DNA from: a bacterium
Lineage (GTDB): Bacteria > Patescibacteriota > Minisyncoccia > Moranbacterales > DUUL01
Length of the DNA stretch: 5,602 bases
Assembly: GCA_030641245.1 (NCBI GenBank)
Contig: DAOWHU010000064.1
Span: 1-5,602, forward strand
Direction of reading: 5' to 3'
Shown one piece after another: positions 1-5,451 of the stretch (positions are counted from its first letter, which is position 1; each line of letters begins with the position of its first letter). Below the pieces are notes generated by a model. That model saw only the letters and a list, made by a program, of their open reading frames with translations, ran no database searches and was not told the DNA's origin. Position numbers and translations under genes: made by a program.

Positions 1-983
1 TTATCCTGTAAAATCTTAGCCGAAACTTTCGCTATATCATAATAATCATTTGGATCAGCCAACATTCCCTTATCATTAGCCACTTCATTCATCGGCCCTA
101 TATCGGAAGTAACCACCGGAGTTTTAACCGATTGAGCTTCCACGATTGGAAAACCAAATCCTTCGCACAAAGATGGAAACATAAATAAATCAGCGTTTCT
201 CATTAAAGCCAACCGATCAGCGTCACTGATATAACCTTTAAAAATAATATCCTTAGAAAATTCTGATATATCAGCCAAAGCCTTTATTTTTGAAAAATCA
301 TGACCCGGCTTTCCGGCTAAAATTAATTTACCAGAATATTTATAATCTTTTTTCAAAATTTCAAAGGCCTTAATAATTCCTTCGACATTTTTTCTTTTTT
401 CTATTCGGCTTATAAAAAATAGAAATGAATATTTCGGACTACGACCCTCTTTCTGATTTTCAAAAATATTAGTAAAACCATTATAAACAATTTCAATTTT
501 TTCCGATGGCACCTGATATATTTCTCTCAAATCTTTTTTGGTATTTCTGGAGATAGAAATTACTTTTTTAGCCCACCGACAACTTTTCTGAATAAAAAAT
601 TGATGGAACCATCTAGAATACAATGAATAACTTTCTGGACAATGTTCATACTCCAAACCGTGAATTGTTACCACCGAATTTTTCGGATGAATCCACGGCA
701 CCGTATGAGCTGGAATAAATAGAACGTCGGGAAGATTGGTCAAAAATTCCCAAGCCATCCCAATCTGAGTCCAAAAATATTTGAAAGGAATTTCTTTGGC
801 CTCCCATTTTGCTGGAATGCTAAAAGCTTTTTCTAACTTTTTCTTACCACCTCTTCGCAAATACAAAACCACCTCGTAATCTTTTAGATCTTTTCGAAGA
901 CTTTTAACTATTTGATAAGTATATTCTTCAATCCCAGTTTTTTTATCTAAAAAAGCCCGAGACGCATCTATGGCAATTTTCAT
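1..983 (-). CDS. Glycosyltransferase family 4 (GT-B fold), C-terminus cut off by window edge
   Basis: The frame reads 327 codons from ATG at 983 without a stop and leaves the window, so the last 40-60 residues are probably missing (GT4 proteins usually have 360-390). The N-terminus MKIAIDASRA with KKTGIEEYT (residues 14-22) is the first Rossmann strand and nucleotide-side loop of GT4 enzymes. VVTIHGLEYEH (104-114) matches the usual acceptor-side loop. SRIEKRKN (192-199) supplies the Arg/Lys pair (R193, K198) that contacts the donor diphosphate. CEGFGFPIVEA (273-283) is the E-x7-E motif with E274 and E282. No signal peptide or membrane segment is visible, as expected for a cytoplasmic or membrane-associated enzyme. 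It would transfer a sugar from a nucleotide donor during assembly of a surface polysaccharide or glycolipid; donor and acceptor cannot be read from the sequence. It starts 16 bases after the gatB stop, so co-transcription is likely. No Shine-Dalgarno precedes the start. A second ATG four bases upstream is out of frame. Confidence 0.93.
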   Translation of the reverse strand, partial: MKIAIDASRAFLDKKTGIEEYTYQIVKSLRKDLKDYEVVLYLRRGGKKKLEKAFSIPAKWEAKEIPFKYFWTQIGMAWEFLTNLPDVLFIPAHTVPWIHPKNSVVTIHGLEYEHCPESYSLYSRWFHQFFIQKSCRWAKKVISISRNTKKDLREIYQVPSEKIEIVYNGFTNIFENQKEGRSPKYSFLFFISRIEKRKNVEGIIKAFEILKKDYKYSGKLILAGKPGHDFSKIKALADISEFSKDIIFKGYISDADRLALMRNADLFMFPSLCEGFGFPIVEAQSVKTPVVTSDIGPMNEVANDKGMLADPNDYYDIAKVSAKILQD

Positions 984-999
984 ACATGAATTAGAAAAT

Positions 1000-2505
1000 T
1001 TATAAACTGTTTAGCTTGTCTCTTAATATTTTTATCGCCACCTGAGGATTGGCTTTTCCTCCGGTTGCTTTCATCATTCGACCCATTAAAAACATAACCG
1101 CGTTGGATTTCCCCTTTTGATAATCCTCAACTGAATCCGGATTTTCAACGATGACTTTTTCGGCAACTGCCTCCAATTCTCCTTGGTCTGAAGTTTGGGC
1201 TAAACCATTTTCATCAATAACATGACTAGGATCAGATCCTTTTTCAAACATTTCTTTCAAAACTGCTTGAGCCGTCGAAGAGTTAATTTCCCCTTTGTAA
1301 ACTATTTTGATTAATTCAGCAAAGTTTTCTGGAGTAATTTTGATATCTTCGATATCTAATCTTTGTTCAAAAAGTTGTTTTTGAGTCTCGGTTAAAAGAT
1401 AATTAGCGGCTAATTTATAGAGTTTTTGTTGTTGTTCCTCGGAAACTTCATTATCAGTGGCTTTAACCCAATCGTCCAATTCACTACAGATTTGTTCAAA
1501 ATAATTGGCCATTTCCTTATAGTCCACTAAGATTTCTGCGTTTTGCTCCGTCAATCCCATTTGTCGAACAAACCGATCACTTCTTTCCCTCGGTAATTCC
1601 GGTAAAGAATATTTAACTCTTTCAATTTCTTCTTTCGTAAATTTTATCGGCAAAATATCTGGTTCAGGAAAATATCGATAATCATCCGAGTTCTCCTTGG
1701 TTCTCTGAGAAAAAGTTTTTCCTTTTTTGTCACTCCAACCCCGAGTTTCTTGAACTAGTTTTCTCCCGTCGTCCAAAACTTTGGTCTGTCTTTTAATTTC
1801 ATATTCGATCCCCTTTTCAATCGCCTTAAAAGAGTTAATATTCTTCAGCTCTACTTTTGTCCCTGATAGTTTATCCTGGCCTTCTTTGTACAAAGAAACA
1901 TTAGCTTCGCATCTCATTTGACCTTTTTCCATATCAGCCGTTGAAATCCTCAAATATCGAAAAAGTCTTCGCAGTTCCGTGCAAAATTGTTTTGCTTCTT
2001 GAGACGAAGTTAAATCTGGCTCACTCACTAATTCCATCAGGGGCACTCCCGCTCGATTAAAATCCACCAAAGTACTTCCGTTGGAATGCATTAGTTTTCC
2101 AGTGTCCTCCTCGAGATGAATCCGAGTAATTCCGATTCGGCTTTCTTTCTTCTCTCCCGCTTTATCCCAATAATCAAATTCCATCCTCCCTTTTCCGCAA
2201 ATTGGCTGATCATATTGAGAAATTTGATAACCTTTAGGAAGATCTGGATAAAAATAGTTTTTTCGATCAAATTTAGTCTCATTGGCAATTTGACAATTCA
2301 AGGCCAATCCTGCTCGCATTACATACTCGATAGCCTTAACATTCGGTACTGGAATTGCCCCTGGCTGAGCAGTACAAACATCACAAATATTCTGATTTGG
2401 TTTTTTAGTCAAACCCATCCCATTTTTACAAGAACAAAACATTTTGCTATTTGTCCCCAACTCCACGTGAACTTCCATCCCAACGGTTACTTCATATTTA
2501 GCCAT
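1000..2505 (-). CDS. gatB: Aspartyl/glutamyl-tRNA(Asn/Gln) amidotransferase subunit B
   Basis: This is a complete 501-residue GatB; the family is typically about 475-500. GatB is the tRNA-binding kinase subunit of GatCAB. It activates the misacylated Glu-tRNA(Gln) or Asp-tRNA(Asn) with ATP so that ammonia from GatA can amidate it. The N-terminal hallmark is GMEVHVEL (9-16), followed by four cysteines C24, C26, C41 and C44 (CSC...CDVC) in the zinc-binding arrangement. Further GatB blocks are KNYFYPDLPKGYQISQYDQP (82-101), DFNRAGVPLMELVSEPD (148-164), RCEANVSL (198-205), ELKNINSF (219-226) and RYFPEPDILP (277-286). From about residue 350 the helical GatB/YqeY tRNA-binding domain follows, ending in the conserved GKSNAVMFLMGRMMKATGG (465-483). 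The ATG at 2505 puts the protein start where the family begins. There is no Shine-Dalgarno nearby; the last bases before ATG are T-rich. gatA and gatC are not in the window. A promoter and a long folded leader lie upstream. Confidence 0.98.
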   Translation of the reverse strand: MAKYEVTVGMEVHVELGTNSKMFCSCKNGMGLTKKPNQNICDVCTAQPGAIPVPNVKAIEYVMRAGLALNCQIANETKFDRKNYFYPDLPKGYQISQYDQPICGKGRMEFDYWDKAGEKKESRIGITRIHLEEDTGKLMHSNGSTLVDFNRAGVPLMELVSEPDLTSSQEAKQFCTELRRLFRYLRISTADMEKGQMRCEANVSLYKEGQDKLSGTKVELKNINSFKAIEKGIEYEIKRQTKVLDDGRKLVQETRGWSDKKGKTFSQRTKENSDDYRYFPEPDILPIKFTKEEIERVKYSLPELPRERSDRFVRQMGLTEQNAEILVDYKEMANYFEQICSELDDWVKATDNEVSEEQQQKLYKLAANYLLTETQKQLFEQRLDIEDIKITPENFAELIKIVYKGEINSSTAQAVLKEMFEKGSDPSHVIDENGLAQTSDQGELEAVAEKVIVENPDSVEDYQKGKSNAVMFLMGRMMKATGGKANPQVAIKILRDKLNSL

Positions 2506-2530
2506 ACCAAAAAATTATTTGTTATTTTCC

Positions 2531-2605
2531 ACCACGAGCAAACCAGCCCATGGCCAAACATTCCCATCGCTTTTCAATAGTCTACACTATTCAAAGCCAT
2601 TCGGC
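2531..2605 (-). promoter_or_regulatory. Possible structured RNA leader of gatB
   Basis: The predicted gatB transcript carries about 125 untranslated bases. Read as minus-strand RNA, three helices can be drawn. P1 pairs GCCGAA (2605-2600) with UUUGGC (2558-2553), 6 pairs with one G-U. P2 pairs GCUUU (2597-2593) with AAAGC (2573-2569) and continues, after a small internal loop, with AAUAGU (2591-2586) and ACUAUU (2581-2576) around a GUAG loop. P3 pairs GCCAUGGGC (2554-2546) with GCUCGUGGU (2539-2531), 9 pairs including three G-U, around UGGUUU. P1 and P3 overlap by two bases, and GCC-GAAU-GGC (2605-2596) is an alternative to P1 and P2, so switching is conceivable. No T-box sequence (GGGUGGNACC) or other known riboswitch core was found. 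The pairings are seen in the sequence; a regulatory role is inferred. Confidence 0.4.
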
Positions 2606-2637
2606 AAAGTTATTTTTAGGGGTTGTTTCCAACTGCT

Positions 2638-2667
2638 ATTTTATCACAAAAACATATTGCCTAACAA
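2638..2667 (-). promoter_or_regulatory. Predicted sigma70-type promoter of gatB
   Basis: On the minus strand, TTGTTA (2667-2662, 4 of 6 to TTGACA) is followed after 18 bases by TAAAAT (2643-2638, 5 of 6 to TATAAT). The -10 is preceded by TGA, an extended -10 element. Transcription would start near 2631 and run through the folded leader into gatB and the glycosyltransferase gene. The terminator-like hairpin just upstream supports an independent transcript. Confidence 0.5.
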
Positions 2668-2670
2668 AAA

Positions 2671-2692
2671 AGTATATATTAAAATACATACT
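2671..2692. repeat. 22-bp AT-rich near-palindrome next to the gatB -35 element
   Basis: The arms AGTATATATT and AATACATACT flank a central AA and match at 9 of 10 positions (single mismatch at the sixth base). It lies four bases upstream of the predicted -35 of gatB, where an operator or an AT-rich UP-like element would sit. AT-rich palindromes also arise by chance, so a role is only suggested. Confidence 0.35.
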
Positions 2693-2703
2693 CCCAAAAA
2701 TCT

Positions 2704-2735
2704 TAAAGTCGAGACTGTTTATTGCCCCGACTTTA
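2704..2735 (-). terminator. Intrinsic terminator-like hairpin after the 93-residue gene
   Basis: TAAAGTCG (2704-2711) and CGACTTTA (2728-2735) form a perfect 8-bp inverted repeat around a 16-base loop. It begins 16 bases after the stop of the gene ending at 2752. On the minus strand the stem runs into TTTAAGATTTTT, a weak U-rich tract. Half the stem is A-T and the loop is long, so termination may be partial, allowing some readthrough into gatB. Confidence 0.5.
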
Positions 2736-2751
2736 TAACTCTTGTTTGTCT

Positions 2752-3033
2752 TTATCTTCTATCGCGCTGATAAAAAAATTCTCCTGAAGAATTCCTGAGA
2801 TCAATCAACTTAGCCAAAAGCTCCTTAACTAGTTCCGGTTGTTTCTCCAAGCCAGCTTCCTCAACTTTTTGACTAATTAGCCTCAAAAGTTCCTCCATAG
2901 AACGCAAAGAAATCAAATAGGCTATGCACAATCCTTTTATTTCAGACCCTCCTTTTTTCCCCTGAAAAGCTTCTTCAATAGCTCCTCTAAAATCTCCTAT
3001 GCGAAATAATCCCTGCTCTTCTTCTTTCTTCAT
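2752..3033 (-). CDS. Small charged, mostly helical protein of unknown function (93 aa)
   Basis: I do not recognise this protein. It has 93 residues, is rich in Lys, Glu and Leu, and has no signal peptide or hydrophobic membrane stretch. After a charged start (MKKEEEQ) there is a Gly/Lys-rich turn (GKKGGS, 25-30). Then come two likely amphipathic helices, EIKGLCIAYLISLRSMEELL (31-50, continuing to about 60) and PELVKELLAKLIDLR (66-80), and a basic tail ending QRDRR. The pattern suggests a small helical bundle or coiled-coil partner, but it lacks the sequence marks of the common 23S-rRNA intervening-sequence four-helix-bundle family. It is probably a real gene: it has the best promoter in the window, two Shine-Dalgarno-like sites and its own terminator-like hairpin. 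An in-frame TAA five codons upstream of ATG at 3033 fixes the start for that frame. It appears to be monocistronic. Confidence 0.72.
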   Translation of the reverse strand: MKKEEEQGLFRIGDFRGAIEEAFQGKKGGSEIKGLCIAYLISLRSMEELLRLISQKVEEAGLEKQPELVKELLAKLIDLRNSSGEFFYQRDRR

Positions 3034-3077
3034 TAGACACCCCCGTTATCTAATTGTTATTACCAAAACCCTCCTTA
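3032..3077 (-). promoter_or_regulatory. Leader of the 93-residue gene: displaced perfect Shine-Dalgarno and hairpin over the start codon
   Basis: On the minus strand TAAGGAGGG (3077-3069) is a perfect Shine-Dalgarno but lies about 35 bases before the ATG at 3033. Next to the ATG is a second purine run, GGGGG, at a normal distance. That run sits in the 7-base loop (ACGGGGG, 3046-3040) of a hairpin whose arms are AUUAGAUA (3054-3047) and UGUCUAAU (3039-3032), 8 pairs with one G-U. The 3' arm includes the A and U of the start codon. The upstream site could be a ribosome standby site, or could serve the tiny frame TTG-GTA-ATA-ACA-ATT-AGA-TAA. Confidence 0.45.
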
Positions 3078-3088
3078 ATCTTGCTCTT

Positions 3089-3117
3089 ATTATACTACAT
3101 TTAATACAACATCACAA
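3089..3117 (-). promoter_or_regulatory. Strong sigma70-type promoter of the 93-residue gene
   Basis: On the minus strand TTGTGA (3117-3112, 4 of 6 to consensus) is separated by the ideal 17 bases from a perfect TATAAT (3094-3089). Transcription would start near 3082, giving a leader of about 50 bases. It is the best-looking promoter in the window. Confidence 0.7.
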
Positions 3118-3130
3118 GTATTTTATAGCT

Positions 3131-3181
3131 AAAATAAAGCCGAGATTGATTCTTCCTGGGCTCATCTTCGTCTTTATTTTT
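3131..3181. terminator. Bidirectional terminator-like hairpin downstream of the helicase gene
   Basis: AAAATAAAG (3131-3139) pairs with CTTTATTTT (3172-3180). After one mismatch the stem continues as CGA/TCG (3141-3143 with 3168-3170), then past one bulged T as GAT/ATC (3144-3146 with 3164-3166), around a 17-base loop. The A-rich and T-rich outer arms give a U tract on either strand, and the plus strand continues with TTTTTGTTTTTG. The likely job is to stop helicase transcripts, whose gene ends at 3370, before the next promoter at 3117. The low GC of the stem keeps confidence moderate. Confidence 0.5.
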
Positions 3182-3212
3182 GTTTTTGAAAATTCTTCAA
3201 ATCTTCATCTCT

Positions 3213-3239
3213 AAAATATTTATTGCCCAATAATATTTT
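3213..3239. repeat. AT-rich hairpin in the helicase 3' region
   Basis: AAAATATT (3213-3220) and AATATTTT (3232-3239) form an 8-bp stem. After one bulged T it continues with three more pairs (ATT/AAT) around a GCCC tetraloop. The arms end in T runs on both strands, so it could assist termination. The segment TTTATTGCCC also occurs in the loop of the hairpin at 2704-2735. Confidence 0.4.
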
Positions 3240-3257
3240 CAGCTCATTTTTCAACTC

Positions 3258-3287
3258 ACCTTTAAGTGACGACCGTCACTTAATGGT
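3258..3287. repeat. Perfect 10+2+10 palindrome extended to a 13-bp interrupted inverted repeat
   Basis: TTAAGTGACG and CGTCACTTAA are exact reverse complements separated only by AC (3262-3283). After a T-T mismatch the symmetry continues with ACC (3258-3260) and GGT (3285-3287). As RNA this gives a stable stem with a tetraloop, but neither strand has a U tract after it, so it is not a standard intrinsic terminator. As DNA it has the size and symmetry of an operator for a dimeric regulator. It is the most perfect symmetry in the window. It lies about 85 bases after the helicase stop and about 140 bases before the promoter of the 93-residue gene. Confidence 0.6.
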
Positions 3288-3297
3288 AATTTAAAAT

Positions 3298-3347
3298 AAT
3301 TATGTAATTACTTGGTTATTGTGCTTATAACAAAATTATGAAATTAC
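3298..3347. repeat. 14-bp direct repeat (13/14) flanking a short inverted repeat
   Basis: AATTATGTAATTAC (3298-3311) recurs as AATTATGAAATTAC (3334-3347), 36 bases apart. Between them GTTAT (3315-3319) and ATAAC (3327-3331) form an interrupted inverted repeat. With the two hairpins, the palindrome and the promoter, this completes the content of the 336-base gap 3034-3369, in which I see no gene. Confidence 0.35.
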
Positions 3348-3369
3348 AAAACAGAAAAGTACTTAAAAA

Positions 3370-5097
3370 TCAATCAACAAACAGCAATGCTAATTTAATG
3401 TCTTCGTATGAAACTTTTTCTCCAAGATTATCAAAAACTGATTTCAATCTGACCTCCCCGTTCATCATAAAATCGTCTTCATTTTTTCGTTTTTTAATTT
3501 CTTCAACTGCCTTAGTCACTGAATCAATAATTTTCTTTTTTGGCTTCAAATGCAAAAAATTAAAGTCTGGATATAATTTTCTGATTTTATTCAAATGATC
3601 GACTACGGTATTTTCTGCCAAACCCCGCTCTTTCATAATTTCTTTCAAGCTCTTTTTCTTCTTCAATAGTTTTTTAGTAATTTCTATAGTAGTTTCTTTT
3701 TTAACTTTTTTAAATTTATTTTTAGCTTCTTTCTTCAATTCCTTTTTGTTGTCTTTAATTTCATCCAAATCAATCGTTCCGCCCTTCAATAAAATAAAAT
3801 CAAAAAACATTTTTTCTTTTTCTTCATCCGAAAAAGCTTTGATCTCATCCCAATTCAAATCAGATTCTTTTTTAATTTTTCCATCATTTTGCAAAACCGC
3901 TCGATCAACCATCAAGGCTACATCGTTCAATCCCATCAACCGCAAGCCACCGATTGATTTAATTCTCGACAAAGCCACATAACCTTGCCCCACTTCAAAA
4001 GTTTTTGACAAATCAATTTCAGCTGCATCCAAAGTCATTCCTTGCGATTTATGGACTGTCAAAGCCCAAGCTAATCGCAGAGGAACTTGCTTCACCGTGG
4101 CTTGAATTTTCCCTTTATCATTTTCTACCATCCATTCTTCTTGTTCCGCTATAATTTTTCGACCCGAAAAAATTTCTACCACTGGCGATCCCGAAAACCG
4201 ATCAAATCTGACTATCTTCCCCAAAGTCCCATTAATATAACCTTTCTCGTAATTATTTTTCACAAAAATAACAGCCGCTCCAATTTTTAGTTTCAACTCT
4301 GGAGTCACTAGAGAGGTTTTAAAAATCCTTTCCCGATGACGCTTCGTCCCCTCGTTCTCCGAATCAAAGACCATTAAATCCCCCTCTAGACGATCCAGCT
4401 CCGCTTCATTAATTCGATCAACATCGGCGTTATGAGTATAAAGTCGAGTTATTTCAAACTTGTTAGAAAAATCTTTTCGATAGCGAGATCGAAAAACTTC
4501 CATTGATTCTTCAGAAACACAACCGCTCCGAATTTCATCTAAAATTTTGATTAACCGAGAATCATCATGACGAAATTTTTCATTCAAATAACAAATTTTC
4601 AAATCAGCCGAGCCCCACAAAGTAGTTTGCCAAATAAACTTTTCTTCCTTGAGGCTTTTGGAAATTGGCGGGAGTTGAAAAAAATCTCCCGACAAAACTA
4701 ATTGCACTCCCCCAAAAGGCTGACTAGAACCTTTGAATTTTCGCAAAATTTTATCGATAGTTCTAAAAAGCTCCGGGGGAATCATCGAGACTTCATCAAT
4801 TATCAAAATTTTTAAACGACTTAATCGAGTTTGCAAAAATTTCTGCTGAACCAAAAAATTCACAAAACCGTCATCGACTTCCTCTCGAACTCCCAAGCCA
4901 AAAAAAGAATGGATGGTCATTCCGTTAATATGTGAAGCCGCAATTCCAGTCGGCGCTAAAACCACCGGAGTAATTTTCCGGTTTTTCAAATATTTTATAT
5001 ATTTATTCAACAAATAGGTTTTCCCCGTTCCCGCCGAACCAGTCAAAAAAACATTCTTTCCCGCCTTCAAAATCTCCATCGCCACTTTTTGTTTCAT
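3370..5097 (-). CDS. PIF1-like superfamily 1B DNA helicase with C-terminal helix-turn-helix
   Basis: This complete 575-residue protein shows the ordered SF1B motifs: Walker A GSAGTGKT (20-27), motif Ia APTGIAASHINGMTIHSFFG (48-67), Walker B LIIDEVSM (98-105), motif III GDFFQLPP (137-144), an Arg-bearing motif NEKFRH (172-177), a SH3-like 2B region with GYINGTLG (286-293), motif V LTVHKSQGMTLD (346-357) and motif VI YVALSR (373-378). This is the PIF1 order; such enzymes unwind DNA 5' to 3' with ATP and act on forks, recombination intermediates and G-quadruplexes. After residue 440 comes a lysine-rich linker (about 448-482), then SLKEIMKERGLAENTVVDHL (483-502). That resembles the helix-turn-helix (HTH_40 type) found at the C-termini of RecQ and bacterial PIF1-like helicases. 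About 70 further residues follow. The start at 5097 lies 7 bases after the Nudix stop; Met7 is a possible alternative start. Neither has a Shine-Dalgarno, only A-rich sequence. It is read together with, or just after, the Nudix remnant. Confidence 0.95.
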   Translation of the reverse strand: MKQKVAMEILKAGKNVFLTGSAGTGKTYLLNKYIKYLKNRKITPVVLAPTGIAASHINGMTIHSFFGLGVREEVDDGFVNFLVQQKFLQTRLSRLKILIIDEVSMIPPELFRTIDKILRKFKGSSQPFGGVQLVLSGDFFQLPPISKSLKEEKFIWQTTLWGSADLKICYLNEKFRHDDSRLIKILDEIRSGCVSEESMEVFRSRYRKDFSNKFEITRLYTHNADVDRINEAELDRLEGDLMVFDSENEGTKRHRERIFKTSLVTPELKLKIGAAVIFVKNNYEKGYINGTLGKIVRFDRFSGSPVVEIFSGRKIIAEQEEWMVENDKGKIQATVKQVPLRLAWALTVHKSQGMTLDAAEIDLSKTFEVGQGYVALSRIKSIGGLRLMGLNDVALMVDRAVLQNDGKIKKESDLNWDEIKAFSDEEKEKMFFDFILLKGGTIDLDEIKDNKKELKKEAKNKFKKVKKETTIEITKKLLKKKKSLKEIMKERGLAENTVVDHLNKIRKLYPDFNFLHLKPKKKIIDSVTKAVEEIKKRKNEDDFMMNGEVRLKSVFDNLGEKVSYEDIKLALLFVD

Positions 5098-5104
5098 TTT
5101 GTTT

Positions 5105-5434
5105 TTAGTTTTTATTATTAAATACTTTGAATGTTTTTTTCATACTCGGCGTAAACTTCTTTGGATTACTTTTAATTTCTTCTCTAAGATCTTCTTCATC
5201 AAACCACTTTATCTGCTCTACTTCTTCTTCCTGAATTTTAAAATAGCCTAATTCCTTATTGATCATTAAATAGTACCACTGGCAAAAAAAGTTGTGTTCT
5301 CCCTCACGTTTGACTTTACGATCTTTTGTAAAGACTTGATTTTTCAAACCAATTTCTTCTTCGGCTTCTTTATAAATATTAGAATCATAAGTTTCTTCAT
5401 ATTTTCTTCCTTTAGTAAAACTGAAAAGCTGCCT
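5105..5434 (-). pseudogene. Nudix hydrolase remnant lacking its N-terminus
   Basis: The frame is open for 109 codons after an in-frame TGA at 5437-5435. It contains the second half of a Nudix box, YKEAEEEIGL (5374-5345), which carries the metal-binding REUXEEXGU pattern with Lys in place of Arg. The box end is followed by a normal C-terminal half: EHNFFCQWYYLMINKE, then EVEQIKWFDEEDL and FTPSMKKTFKVF, all typical of Nudix proteins. Upstream of the box are only about a dozen codons (RQLFSFTKGRKYEE), where 40-60 residues of beta-sheet and the GG/GH entry to the box are expected. No ATG or GTG is in frame before the box. The first possible start, TTG at 5347, lies at its last residue and would leave a non-functional 80-residue tail. 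None of the three upstream frames encodes a Nudix N-terminus, so a single frameshift does not explain it. It is either a truncated gene or a misjoined sequence. The helicase follows directly, suggesting a former operon. Confidence 0.7.
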
Positions 5435-5451
5435 TCACGAGGACATGATGA

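Noticed and set aside
2487..2567. Minus-strand 26-codon upstream frame overlapping the gatB start
   Set aside because: There is no Shine-Dalgarno before its ATG at 2567, it crosses the P3 hairpin, and an open frame this short is expected by chance. A coupling role cannot be supported.
2116..2580. Plus-strand open frame of 154 codons
   Set aside because: It lies antisense to the conserved gatB frame for most of its length. The product is hydrophobic and low-complexity, as expected for a shadow of purine-rich coding, and no family is recognisable.
2506..2640. tRNA, SRP RNA, RNase P RNA or T-box in the gatB leader
   Set aside because: No GGTTCRANTCC arm, no SRP GGAAGG-type domain, no RNase P GAGGAAAGTCC and no T-box GGGTGGNACC were found on either strand.
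2671..2692. dif/Xer recombination site
   Set aside because: The palindrome is AT-rich like dif but lacks the 11-6-11 layout and the conserved XerD half-site TTATGTTAA.
2999..3214. Plus-strand open frame of 71 codons
   Set aside because: It runs antisense to the start, promoter and terminator of the 93-residue gene, has no Shine-Dalgarno and gives an unremarkable Ile/Leu/Phe-rich product.
3338..3598. Plus-strand open frame of 86 codons opposite the helicase C-terminus
   Set aside because: It is a shadow of the helicase frame; the Ser/Phe/Lys-rich product is what the reverse of lysine- and glutamate-rich coding gives.
3370..5437. UGA recoded as glycine (as in Gracilibacteria/SR1)
   Set aside because: No TGA occurs in frame inside the glycosyltransferase, gatB, helicase or 93-residue genes. 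Reading through the TGA at 5437-5435 does not recover a Nudix N-terminus.
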